A stretch of 10,775 nucleotides of DNA. Origin: Euperipatoides rowelli (Eukaryota; Onychophora; Udeonychophora; Euonychophora; Peripatopsidae). Every line of letters begins with the position of its first letter. Within the stretch, counting starts at the first letter, position 1. The stretch is from NCBI GenBank assembly GCA_003024985.2, contig PXIH01S0001835.1; one strand, 5' to 3'. A program made the translations under genes and the position numbers. Of the stretch, positions 1 to 8,377 are shown piece after piece. The notes below the pieces were generated by a model. It made no database searches. It had not been told where the DNA came from and was given only the letters and a program-made list of their open reading frames with translations.

Positions 1-21
1 TTTTTTTACTGTGTGCGGAAA

Positions 22-37
22 GACTCGGAACTGAGTC
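22..37. repeat. Left subterminal palindromic box
   Basis: The sequence GACTCGGAACTGAGTC has five-base arms (GACTC/GAGTC) around a six-base centre. It sits about ten bases inside the ACTG of the left terminus. Two relatives lie near the right end at 875-890 and 917-932. Repeated palindromic boxes of this kind are plausible transposase-binding sites, but binding is inferred. Confidence 0.6.
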
Positions 38-67
38 ACAAATTTATGCAAATTATTACGACAAAAT

Positions 68-535
68 CATATATTTTTTATCAGGAAATATAATATATAA
101 ACAGAAATGTTTTCCAGCAAACAGATTTTTTTATGGTTGTTTATCTAAATCTCGCATTCTAATTTACCCGCATTTACTGTATCTCCCTATAATACATTAT
201 ATTAAATATTTCAAAATCTATAACAGATAGAAAATAAATAAATAGCATTTTTGTTCCATATTTTCTCAGCAATTACGCTATATAAAGAAAAAAATTTCAA
301 CAAAGAGATTTTTTTTTTCTTCTAAACGTTGCATTCTAATTAGCCCGTATTTACAGTATGTCTATATAATACATTATGTTAAATATTTCAAAAACTATAA
401 CAGATAGAAAACTACTTAAATAGTATTTTTTCTTCTATATTTTCTCATCAATTTTACTGTATTAAAAAAAAAACTTCCAACAAAGAGATTTTGTTTTATG
501 ATTCTATTTCTAAATGTCTGCTATAAAAAAAAAAA
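68..535. repeat. Tandem repeat of about 177-180 bp inside the piggyBac-like element
   Basis: Two nearly complete units and partial units at each end are visible. The word GCATTCTAATT recurs at 154 and 331, and AACAGATAG recurs at 222 and 399; both pairs are 177 bases apart. The word CAACAAAGAGATTTT starts new units near 296 and 476, about 180 apart. A diverged version (CAGCAAACAGATTTT) starts the first full unit near 113, and a decayed unit end precedes it from about 68. The third unit loses similarity after about 535. Small internal indels in poly-A and poly-T runs explain the variable period. Both strands have stops throughout, so it is not coding. Confidence 0.85.
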
Positions 536-874
536 AAGCCAGTTCATCTTACATTTTTTATTACTGTTTCTCTGCCATTAGAGATAGAATTTTTTGGTTT
601 AGATTTTTGAAATCTGCATTAAATTCTGATTTTAAAATAGTATAACTTTATTCCTAAATGTTTTATAATATGTGTATTACGCTACCTGAAAATCAAAATT
701 TCTGAATCGCTTGATAAATTTTGAAAATATCATTGTAACCCCAAAACTAAAGAAAATTTCAAACCATAAAGAAATAAGTTTTTTTATTTCCTATTTTATG
801 TGCCTAAATGATAAAAAAAATGTTTAACACTGTTGCCCAATTCATATTTGCATTTTGAAGCTTTTAACACAATG

Positions 875-890
875 GACTCGGATTTGAGTC
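875..890. repeat. Right subterminal palindromic box, inner copy
   Basis: The sequence GACTCGGATTTGAGTC repeats the box at 22-37, with perfect GACTC/GAGTC arms and the same GACTCGG half. It lies 26 bases inside the outer right box at 917-932, so the right end has two boxes where the visible left end has one. Asymmetric ends of this sort are known in piggyBac-type elements. Confidence 0.6.
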
Positions 891-916
891 TTCAGCATAT
901 TGTGAAAGTTTGTGTT

Positions 917-932
917 GACTCGGNTTTAAGTC
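917..932. repeat. Right subterminal palindromic box, outer copy
   Basis: This is a decayed copy of the GACTCGG...GAGTC box. It has an N at its centre (924) and AAGTC in place of GAGTC at the right arm. It sits 16 bases inside the TTAA at 949-952, close to where the left-end box sits relative to the predicted left tip. Confidence 0.55.
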
Positions 933-952
933 ATACGCAGTGAACGTGTTAA

Positions 953-1710
953 TAATATTATGGTCACCAAATAGATATTTGTCAATTTTTTTGATATTTT
1001 ATTCAGTGTTATATTTTGTTCGGTGTTATTTTTAGAATATGTTCTTCACAAATTATTCTGTCAGCACTTTTAATGTACTCCTGCAGAGACCAGGTACCCT
1101 TATTTAGAAGAGAAGAACTTAGGACACATGAATTAACTCAAGGAGTCAAAATGTTCAAGACTATTTTCTGTAATCATCAAGCTTTAAAAAAATCCATAAA
1201 ATATTTAAATATTTTGAGTTTCAAATAAAGAAATTAATTTTAGTTGATTAAATCAGAAGACATGTTCGTACAAAATTTAAGGATAAAATAACTGTGTAAA
1301 GTAATATGGAAAAAGTGCAAGGAATGGTTTCTAAATATTTTGTAAATAGTTTTGGGAATAAATTAAAAGTTGTTTTAAGCCACTTACTGTACTTCAATGA
1401 GGCCTAATATACAAAGGAAAGAAGAAAATGGGACTTCTTTATCTCTCTACATTTTCTTAACAAAAATGTGTTCACATTTCCTAGGATTTAAATAGAAAAG
1501 ATCACAGCTGGCAACAGATGTTCAATATAAATTAAAGTTTTAGGAAACTTTAAGAATTAAGTTAGTCTATGTTTTGTTCTATTTAAAAACTTATTTATTG
1601 CATTTGAGAACTTTGTGTCTGATGATCTATATTCAAGATGGAAACTTTTCTCTTTTGACCCTTTATTTCTAAATTCCCCATTCCATTTCACATAGAATTG
1701 TACAACACAT
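953..1710. other. AT-rich stretch without recognisable features
   Basis: I see no gene here. A plus-strand open frame at 1016-1228 (70 residues) matches no family I know, is rich in codons forced by AT composition, and is more likely chance. No repeat, tRNA-like box or transposon remnant stands out. The stretch separates the piggyBac-like element from the LINE family A 3' end. Confidence 0.5.
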
Positions 1711-1829
1711 CTTAAAATTAATACATTGAAATATGGAACGGGTTGCCTCCTAAATTTTTTAATTCAGATTTTTCAGAATTCAAAAACAGCTTGGACAGTT
1801 TTATTAAAGGAATATACAATTATTTATAA
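1711..1829 (+). pseudogene. C-terminal end of a LINE ORF2 polyprotein (fragment)
   Basis: The frame beginning at 1731 reads IWNGLPPKFF, then a segment containing FSEFKNSLDSF, and ends at a TAA (1827-1829). This matches the common LINE C-terminal signature in which a WN-x-LPP motif is followed by a short spacer and F-K-x-x-LD-x-F (known for Jockey/CR1-like families). Just upstream, a different frame (1711-1734) reads LKINTLKY, which fits the residues usually preceding WN, so a small deletion or frameshift separates the two. The in-frame upstream codon at 1719-1721 is a stop. This part of ORF2 lies downstream of the reverse transcriptase domain and has no catalytic residues. Another open frame overlaps here (1726-2016), but it does not carry the motif and is not the coding one. 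Confidence 0.75.
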
Positions 1830-2024
1830 CACATTATTGTTATATGAATTAATTATACTCCTCTTTTTTTCATTTAGAAGAACTTTATTGATTTGTTATT
1901 TTGTTCTTTTATATATATATTTTTTGTTTCTGTATATTCTTATTTTGTATTATATTTTTTTTGTGTGTTGTATATTCTTTTTTGTATTATATTCATGCCA
2001 ATGTATTTTTTTTTGATACTGTGT

Positions 2025-2046
2025 ATTAAGATCTTTTGATCTTAAT
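2025..2046 (+). other. LINE 3'-terminal hairpin
   Basis: ATTAAGATC, a TTTT loop and GATCTTAAT form a perfect nine-base-pair stem with a four-base loop. It ends nine bases before the AAAT tail. By position and form it is the likely 3' recognition hairpin for the LINE reverse transcriptase. It should not be read as a transcription terminator. Confidence 0.75.
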
Positions 2047-2055
2047 GCTCAAGGC

Positions 2056-2079
2056 AAATAAATAAATAAATAAATAAAT
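2056..2079 (+). repeat. (AAAT)6 microsatellite, LINE tail
   Basis: Six AAAT units follow the words GCTCAAGGC directly after the 3' hairpin. The placement makes this the 3' tail of the LINE insertion, possibly lengthened later by slippage. Confidence 0.85.
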
Positions 2080-2114
2080 TAGTGAATAGGCCTAAGTAAA
2101 ATAAATATACCATA

Positions 2115-2255
2115 TTTGCCACATACTCTATCAGTGTCACATACTCTATCTTTGCCACACCCTCTACCTTTGCAATATCCATACCTATTCCACATTCTCT
2201 ACCTGTGTCATGTGTTCTACTGTGTCACGTCCTCTATCTGTGCCATGTCCTTTAC
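2115..2255. repeat. 18-bp minisatellite, eight copies
   Basis: Eight units of 17 or 18 bases lie head to tail, beginning at 2115, 2133, 2151, 2169, 2186, 2204, 2221 and 2239. The consensus is close to TGTGCCACATCCTCTACC. Units differ mainly by transitions, and three have lost one base. Because 18 is a multiple of three, the plus strand gives a 61-residue open frame (2116-2301) with a six-residue period rich in H, T, L and P. I regard that as a by-product of the repeat, since the 17-base units break the period. The array starts 36 bases after the LINE tail. Confidence 0.88.
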
Positions 2256-3239
2256 TGAAGCCTACATGCCAAAATGTCATAAAATTCTTATCATTGATTA
2301 GATATGAATAGAGTTAAGACAACTCTTAAGCCATTTTGCTTTTATCTTTAAATTTCCTATCTATCAAATAACTTATTCCTTTTATAAATTAATGGTTTTT
2401 ACCAATAATTCTACAATTGATGGGTTCAACTTTTTTTTTTTTTTTTTAAACATTAGAATTCAACAAGTGTAGTTTCCAACTGGAAAGGGCTATAATATTT
2501 TGATGGAATAATATATTTATTTTTTTGTCAAAGTAAAAAAGAAATAAAAAACGCTTTCATAAAAATATTTATAGAATAAACAGTGCTGTCATATCTAATA
2601 AACAACATTCATCAGTTTGTAATGGCTTCCTAATTTTGATCATATAAATCCAAACCAAATAACATAATAGTATAAGTTATGAGTTTACATTCTAGCATTT
2701 AAAACATAGGAAATGTTGTCATTAATCTGTGATTATAATGAACAGTAATCTCATAACATATAATAGTTTGATAAAGTGGATAAAAATAGGATGAAATTCA
2801 TAACTGCAGTTTATTAGACTAATAGAAAAATATATGAATAATTAAAACTAAATACAAATTCAGCTGAAGAAATTTACATGATTGGTTGCATAGGTGAGGA
2901 ATATGGTATTATTACTGTGTTTGTTCTCCATGATATTATGTCCACTTACAACCATAATGCGGTTAGTAAAGTTATTAATTCAAATGCCTGGTTTAAAAAA
3001 AATTTGCAGAGAATAAATAGTCTAAGATCAAAAGTTAAATTATAAAAATTATAATCGATGATCATCTTAGAAGAATTATTGCCCATGAAAAAAAAAATAT
3101 TATTACCTCCACAGTAAAAAAGCATGGGTTGAAAAAACAACAACTATGGATACGCTGCATTTATCTCACTTACAGAACAAATACACATACTGTTATGATC
3201 TTTACTAATGATGACACTGAGATTTTCTAAAACTTCATC

Positions 3240-3620
3240 TCATCAGCAGGGCCATAACTAGAGTCTTGTGGTTGAAATTAGCCACCATTAGATTCTGTTG
3301 CTGTTATTGGCTAATTTATATGATGGAGTGACTGGTTCTGTTTATTTTATCTACCATCAACCAACCACACCACACCCCCCAGTAAAAAAACATAGAAATA
3401 AAAATGGAATATAATAGAAAAATAAAAAATGAAATTACAGTACTTTCCACGTTATTAGTGTAAAAAAAAAAGATATTGATGGGGCCTCCATGGGGGCATC
3501 TTTTAGTCTAGGGTTTGTGGCATTTTGCCAACCATGACACACTGTAGGTATGGCCACTGCTTGTTAGTGCCACCATAACATATGTAATCTGTTTTCAGGT
3601 GTAAGATAACTTGATCACAT
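3240..3620. other. Less AT-rich patch with short inverted repeats, unidentified
   Basis: The patch stands out by base composition. It contains TTAGCCA (3278-3284) paired with TGGCTAA (3308-3314), a TGGCA/TGCCA hairpin with a three-base loop (3518-3530), and a near-palindrome around GGCCTCCATGG (3483-3493). Neither strand gives a long frame resembling a known protein. A decayed short repeat or SINE body is possible, but nothing identifies it. Confidence 0.3.
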
Positions 3621-4972
3621 GATGACAATGGTATATCAAAATACAGTATTATAATATCGTACTTGCTGAAATTTAAATTGAAGTAATAGCAAGGAAAATT
3701 TTAAATTTTTTTTTAAACTTTTTTTTTTTTAAGGGTTAAGGCATTGTTCAGTGTGCTCACATTAGGGATAATGACTAATATATAAAACCACTGTAAAAGA
3801 AAAAAAGAAAGAAATACAAATGATTTATTGCATTATACACTACAGGCTTTAATCATTTCTATCTAAAATATGTCAATTATTAATAATATTTAGTAAGGAT
3901 GTTCTTATATTATATGTATGGTAATTAAATTTAAATTAAAATTACAGAAGGAAAATATTTTTATAATTTTTTGTCAATGGGATTTAAACTGTATTATGAT
4001 GAATTCAGGTTGGTCAGGGATAGATTATGTGAGGGTGACTGTATTGATTAAAATACCCAATTGGATTTCAAAATAAATTAATAATAGGTCGCATTTATTG
4101 GAGTACTAGATATTATATGGTTCTATATACAATATAATAAATTACAACTCTCTGTCTGTCTGTAACACTTTTTGAATAATACTTCTTAAAGTTTGATGGG
4201 CAATTATATTAAACTCACTTGATGAACAGTACTCCCTAGCAGCCATATTATAACGGTATATTGTAAATAAGCAGTACTAAGTAAAACTCTGGCTCCACTT
4301 TAAAATTTATAGACACAATTTTCAAAATTACTTTCCTTAGTAGAATTTTCAGTGCTGAGAATTTTTTTTCTTCAATGGAAAGATATATGAGTCTGAACCA
4401 TGGATACTCACTGAAAGTTTTGGCAAAAAGTTAAGGAAGTAGCTAATTTTCACAAGCTGTATGTATTTTTACACGATATGTTTCAGACTTGACTAGCACA
4501 CTGACACACTAGCACTATGTGCATACTTGATAAAAGTTGGGTAAAAATTTACAAAAATGATAAAGATTATTAGACTCATGATTATCATAGTGTTAGGGCA
4601 TAATTATTTATAACACAGTAAGAATTAGAAGGTTATTATTGGGATAAGGTTCAGACTGTAATAAAAAGATAAAACAACTATTAATTTTGGTCATGTGACT
4701 AAAAAATGCTACTTGTAAGATTTAGGCTCTTGTCAGAATATAAAGTTATAGCTTGCCCATGTTGTTAATCAAAAATACAATGTTTAAGCTTTCTGTTGTG
4801 GAAACAAAACTAAGAACCAGACACAGCTGAATATTAGCTGCCAAAATTATTGTAAAATCAGCTTTAGTCCACCATATGCATTCCACTAGACATGGCCTAT
4901 AGGAAGCAAAGTTTTATGAACTTTTAGTCGCATGATCCATATGGATAGCAGCTTTATTTTATTATTTACAGT

Positions 4973-5002
4973 CCTAATCTTTTCCCTAACCCTGAACCTT
5001 AA
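4973..5002. repeat. Five degenerate telomere-like hexamers
   Basis: The bases divide exactly into CCTAAT, CTTTTC, CCTAAC, CCTGAA and CCTTAA. The CCTAAC unit matches the C-strand of the animal telomere repeat, and the others differ at one to four positions. This may be an eroded interstitial telomeric tract or an unrelated hexamer repeat. Five decayed units are weak evidence. Confidence 0.3.
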
Positions 5003-6098
5003 TTTCTACTACATATTAAACCCACCATGCCCCAACCCTATGATGATGAAGGAGTGAAATAATCCTTTTTTGATCGATTTTGATAATTTTAATAGAATTT
5101 ACGTCCGCCATACTGTTAATCAACCATTAACCAATTAGCAGGCACTATGCACTTGAACGCTTTATAATTCCGCGCTTCCATTAGGCCCTACTTTCCACAC
5201 GTCTCCTAAACAGATCAATTTATATAACAGGCTAAATATACAGTAGATTTGTTTAAAAATAATATTGAAATTCCCCATTCATAGCATTTTTTAAAATGAA
5301 AACTTTCATTTTTAATAAATTTTTATTTTTTTAAAAGACAGATTCATAATTTATCAGTGAACATTTTACCTATATTAAATGGAATAAATTGTGTCATCAA
5401 AATACATTATTTTTTTAAAAATATAAAATCCCTTTGAGTCATCAATCTAAAACAGATGTGAAATTGAGTAGCTTTGATTTATGATATCAAAAGCTATTTG
5501 TATTGACTTCAACAGCTTACTGAATAGATTAAAAAGGCTGGACTACAAAGCATAAATTGTCTCTCTGAATAAAATGTCATTTGAGGTGTGATTAATCTTA
5601 TTAGAATCACAATTCAATATGGCCCATTTTTTAAATGTAATTTTGTTGACCAATTAATCATATAATTTTGTTGCAAGTCAGTTTATATGCTAATAGCTTT
5701 TCTGTAGCTTGAAGTGATCTTAATATTTTAGCAAACCATAATGTGCTATCATTTCATTTTTAATTAATTCTATAATATTTAAGCCATCTCTAATCAGGAT
5801 AAATTTCAGAATATTTTTTTATATTTATATATTAGTGATTTAAAAAATAAAAACCTGATAGAATTTCATATAGGCAATGGGAATTATATATTACTATTGC
5901 TTTAGTGATGATGCAAATTATGCAAATATAGATTATGATACATGTTCATTTGGTATGTCAATATTTAAATACTTGGCCCGTTAAGATATTGGATTTCGAA
6001 CATGANAATATACCATTACTAATATAAAATTACTGTACATTACATAGAATAGATTATTAATATTTTTAAATAAATATAAACTACAAATATTATTGCAA

Positions 6099-6946
6099 TT
6101 AATAATTAATCAGTCTTCTTATGTTCATTAATGGTGAATCTAGATATATATTTTTTGTCCTGGCTCTAGGAATGACATAATTATCAGAGCTTCTAGTATT
6201 TATGTTTGATGTTATTTCTTGTCTAATTGGTGGATAGTGAGGGAATATGTTTAAAAAAAAAGACCTATTGAAATTTTTTTAGATAAAATTGCTGTCTTTC
6301 GACTAGAGATTCTAATTTAATATCCCGAATGACTTTATTGTATTTGTAATATTGATTGCCTATAATAATTCTAACTGTTCGTTTTGAACAGATTCAATCA
6401 AATTAGATTGAGCATTTAGTTATAGAGAAGGTCCAAACAATATTCAAGACTAGGTCTGATGTAGATCAAATAATCAAGAACCAAGACTTTAACAGCTAGC
6501 ACCCAATCTTTCTAGCTTGTACAATGACATTAACCTTTGAAATCGTTAAGAATTCCATTTTACATCTTGATAAAATGACCATTACCAAGACATTGACACT
6601 ATTTGATTACGCCAGAGTATGGTTACCCATTATCACTTGAGGATAAAATATTTCTCTTAGATAATCGTGAATGATTAAGTGGCATTTATTAAGAGCCATG
6701 TTGTTTAATTAAGTTGTGAGTAATATTCTGTGGGAGGTTACGTGCATCTTTTGAAATGACACATAATAAGCTCAGATCATCAATGAATTTAAGATGATGG
6801 TTTGCTTCCAGGCTATATCGTTAACCATGCTCATGAATATAATAACACCAAGTAAGGACCCCAGGTGGACCCTATTATAACTGGTGAAAGATCTTAGAGT
6901 ATATAAGGCTAGATATCTTAAGGGCTAAACTAATATCAAGGAATAC
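6099..6946 (-). pseudogene. Decayed LINE ORF2: reverse transcriptase and C-terminal region, family B
   Basis: Once-coding pieces of a non-LTR retrotransposon polyprotein occur in the correct order on the minus strand, in several frames. VFLDIS (6946-6929) fits RT motif A. GPPGVL (6871-6854) fits motif B, the region usually GxPQG, with two stops just before it. FMSMVNDIA follows at about 6831-6805. FIDDL (6787-6773) is the catalytic motif C, where most relatives have an aromatic residue, A or V, then DD. MALN (from 6699) starts the thumb region. IYIRPSLEYC (6466-6437), KRTVRIIIGNQYY (from 6381) and VERQQFYLKKF are C-terminal LINE blocks. IPRARTK (6173-6153) and RRLINY end at a TAA (6101-6099). 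Only about 23 codons separate motifs A and B, where intact LINE polymerases have roughly 70, so an internal deletion is likely. Several frameshifts and stops make it inactive. A CR1/Rex-like clade is a guess. Confidence 0.85.
6773..6787 (-). other. RT catalytic motif (F-I-D-D-L) of LINE family B
   Basis: Codons TTC ATT GAT GAT CTG encode FIDDL, followed by SLL. This fits the palm-domain motif of LINE reverse transcriptases, where the two aspartates bind catalytic metal ions. Both aspartates survive although the gene is broken on either side. The frame is the same as motif A and the GPPG segment, with an intervening shifted piece between. Confidence 0.8.
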
Positions 6947-7016
6947 TCAGTATTATTTGGCGATTCACGAGCAAAAGTACCCAATGTGATAAAGATATAT
7001 ATCGGAATTATTTATA

Positions 7017-7553
7017 CTAGTAGTTTATGGTGCAATTGGCAGGGAAGGAGGAGGGGCAGAGTTGAGAGGAATTCCATTTTGTTGGGGGAATTGGGGTATT
7101 CGGGTATTCTATAGCTTCCATAATGGTCAATCTAATAATTGATTGACATATTGAGATTCTTGTCAATTTATCATGGCAATGAATAATTTCTGTAGCTTCC
7201 ATAACGGTCAATCTACTAATAGATTGACATATTGAGGTTCTTTTCAATTTATCTTTGCAATGAAGAATTGATGTGGCTTCCATAAAAATCCATCTACTAA
7301 GGGATTGACATATTGAGGTTCTTTTCGATTTTTCTTTCAATGTGGCTTCTATAAAGGTCCATCTACTAATGGATTGACATTTTGCAGTTCTTTTCATGCA
7401 GTGAAGAATTGATTTGGCTTCCATATCTGTCAGACTACTAATAGATTGGCATATTGTGTTTCTTTTCAATTTATCTTTACTAAAGAAATTTTCCTTATGT
7501 GAAAAATTATATCTTAGAAAATAAGATTGGCATTTGCTAATGTAATGATAGTT
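7017..7553 (-). CDS. Uncertain repeat-containing open frame over the tandem array
   Basis: One minus-strand frame is open from 7553 to a TAG at 7019-7017. The first ATG in it is at 7424-7422, giving about 135 residues; a TTG at 7469 would give 150. The product consists of five repeats of 23-27 residues. The core is close to KRTSICQSISRL, followed by a M-E-A-T segment, then ILHC and a KDKL-like linker. A proline-rich end (PNTPIPP) and a short hydrophobic tail follow. I recognise no domain, signal peptide or membrane segment. All unit lengths are multiples of three and no stop has arisen in five diverged copies. However, many differences between copies change the residue, and there is no promoter, splice signal or start context that argues for a gene. 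It is probably a by-product of a repeat whose unit is 27 codons long. Confidence 0.2.
   Translation of the reverse strand, partial: NYHYISKCQSYFLRYNFSHKENFFSKDKLKRNTICQSISSLTDMEAKSILHCMKRTAKCQSISRWTFIEATLKEKSKRTSICQSLSRWIFMEATSILHCKDKLKRTSICQSISRLTVMEATEIIHCHDKLTRISICQSIIRLTIMEAIEYPNTPIPPTKWNSSQLCPSSFPANCTINY
7114..7480. repeat. Tandem array of five 69-81-bp units
   Basis: On the plus strand each unit opens with GCTTCCAT or a one-base variant. Starts are at 7114, 7195, 7276, 7345 and 7417, giving spacings of 81, 81, 69 and 72 bases; the last unit fades near 7480. Shared blocks include a GATTGACATATTGAG-like core and TTCTTTTCAATTT. The shorter units lack part of the segment between TTTCTTT and the next GCTTCC. 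Units are moderately diverged, so the array is not recent. Every spacing is a multiple of three. It lies directly upstream, on the minus strand, of the LINE family B remnant and may once have been part of that insertion, or may be an independent minisatellite. Confidence 0.88.
7207..7228. other. Perfect hairpin within the second array unit
   Basis: GTCAATCTA, loop CTAA and TAGATTGAC give nine perfect base pairs with a four-base loop. The first unit keeps a seven-base version with a larger loop (GTCAATC/GATTGAC). The later units keep it only in part. The structure may have promoted unit duplication through replication slippage, which is inference. Confidence 0.65.
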
Positions 7554-8247
7554 TTATGATAAAATCTTACAATAAAGGACAAAGCTGTTGTCAATGTTTA
7601 ATTGAAAGAACAGATCATGTAACGGCTATAAATTCAATCAGTCTCTGAATGCAAATAATGTAATATATTCAATAAGGAAGTGCATAATGTGTGCAATCGT
7701 ATAAATGGATTAAATTGATCTATATAAAATTAAAATTAAAAAAAAATCATTCATTAAAAATAGATATCAGTGAACAATGTGAGGTCAAATGTAGGTGAAC
7801 TCATAAATTTATTATTTTAAATGGGTGCATGCTGGGTAACAATAGGTGGCACTGCAATCACCATAATCCAAATTGGCTTTTATGAAGAAAAGTTATTTCA
7901 TGAGACTAAATTGCAATCACTGTTTTGTACAACCAGACTGGGAATTTCCTTAAAGTGGTTTATGACTGCCTATTTCAACTTTATTGATTTTTGTGTATTT
8001 TTGCAAAAAAAAAAAAAGTTTGTTTACTTAATCAATTTGTTATATTCGGTCCAAAATGCATCAAATTTTGACTTTTATACCAACATTTTTCAAAATATAA
8101 ATTTTGACGATGATGTCACACCTATAATTTTGCCAGAAAAATCTTGCATGGATTCCAAGTAATAGTTGTTGTCAGACCAGACAAGCCATTTCATTTTCAG
8201 TCTAATCAGAATATAGATCAGTGATTCAGGAATCAGAAGCCTGATTT

Positions 8248-8262
8248 TATTATTATTATTAT
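8248..8262. repeat. (TTA)5 microsatellite
   Basis: Five TTA units run into TTTGCAG. The run ends in a sequence that resembles a 3' splice site, but there is no downstream frame to support an exon. Confidence 0.7.
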
Positions 8263-8377
8263 TTGCAGTCGGTGGTTTTTATAAAGGCAACTCGAAACTA
8301 ACACAAATAGGCTGGAAATAAACCTTTAACAGTTTCTATTTTCATTAAAATATAATCTTTAAGAATGTTTAAGAAAT

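Larger units (their letters stand above)
1..952. mobile_element. Non-autonomous piggyBac-like element (left tip just outside the window)
   Basis: Read on the minus strand from 952, the right end begins TTAACACGTTCACTGCGTA. That is a TTAA target site followed by a piggyBac-style terminus with a TGCG-type core. The left end, from position 8, reads ACTGTGTGCGG, then a GACTCGG...GAGTC box and ACAAA. The right end, read inward, gives ACTG, a matching box and ACAAA in the same order, so the two ends form an imperfect inverted repeat. From the right-end spacing, the left TTAA should lie about four bases before base 1, or is decayed in the opening T run. No transposase frame is visible inside, so the copy would depend on one supplied elsewhere. 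The interior is AT-rich and holds a tandem repeat. The piggyBac assignment rests on TTAA plus terminus resemblance and is an inference; another TTAA-targeting family is possible. Confidence 0.68.
1711..2079 (+). mobile_element. 5'-truncated LINE (non-LTR retrotransposon) 3' end, family A
   Basis: Four parts of a LINE 3' end occur in order. First come the last codons of an ORF2-type polyprotein (1711-1829). Then comes a T-rich 3' UTR of about 190 bases, a perfect nine-base-pair hairpin (2025-2046), and a tail of six AAAT units (2056-2079). A 3' hairpin followed by a short tandem tail is typical of LINEs whose reverse transcriptase recognises its own 3' end. No upstream polymerase motifs are visible, so the copy appears 5'-truncated, which is the usual outcome of target-primed reverse transcription. 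I see no clear target-site duplication. The family is distinct from the minus-strand LINE at 6099-6946, to judge by its different C-terminus. Confidence 0.8.
2256..6098. other. Long AT-rich stretch with no recognisable gene
   Basis: I find no supportable coding region here. A minus-strand open frame at 2946-3143 (65 residues) resembles nothing and is made of AT-driven codons. Small features include a run of 17 T (2431-2447), a T-rich tract at 3705-3731, three TCTG units (4151-4162), and five degenerate hexamers (4973-5002). A locally less AT-rich patch at about 3240-3620 has several short inverted repeats. Stretches near 5100-5200 are also less AT-rich but show no motif. The portion just below 6098 is probably the 3' UTR of the minus-strand LINE at 6099-6946, though I could not find its end. 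Confidence 0.5.

Noticed and set aside
1016-1228. 70-residue plus-strand open frame
   Set aside because: No family resemblance, no start context or splice signals, and a length expected by chance in a sequence this size.
1726-2016. 96-residue plus-strand open frame rich in F, L, I and Y
   Set aside because: It translates the LINE tail in the wrong frame and then the T-rich 3' UTR; the true LINE codons use the frame starting at 1731.
2116-2301. 61-residue frame with six-residue repeats
   Set aside because: A translation of the 18-bp minisatellite; 17-base units shift the frame, so there is no sign of coding constraint.
2946-3143. 65-residue minus-strand frame
   Set aside because: Composition-driven F, N and L content and no recognisable motif.
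3253-3268. ATAACTAGAGTC shared with the inverted-repeat arm near 10010
   Set aside because: A 12-base match is expected by chance in a 10.8-kb AT-rich window and similarity does not extend beyond it.
5991-6004. Minus-strand GTTCGAAATCC resembling a B box
   Set aside because: An extra base breaks the consensus and neither T arm nor A box is present.
7821-8162. 113-residue plus-strand frame starting MGACWVTIGG
   Set aside because: The frame crosses a 13-base A tract and has a stop directly before its ATG. It matches no known family and lacks supporting signals, so it stays unannotated.
8248-8267. TTA run ending in TTTGCAG as a splice acceptor
   Set aside because: No downstream open frame or donor site supports an exon, and the motif is common in AT-rich DNA.
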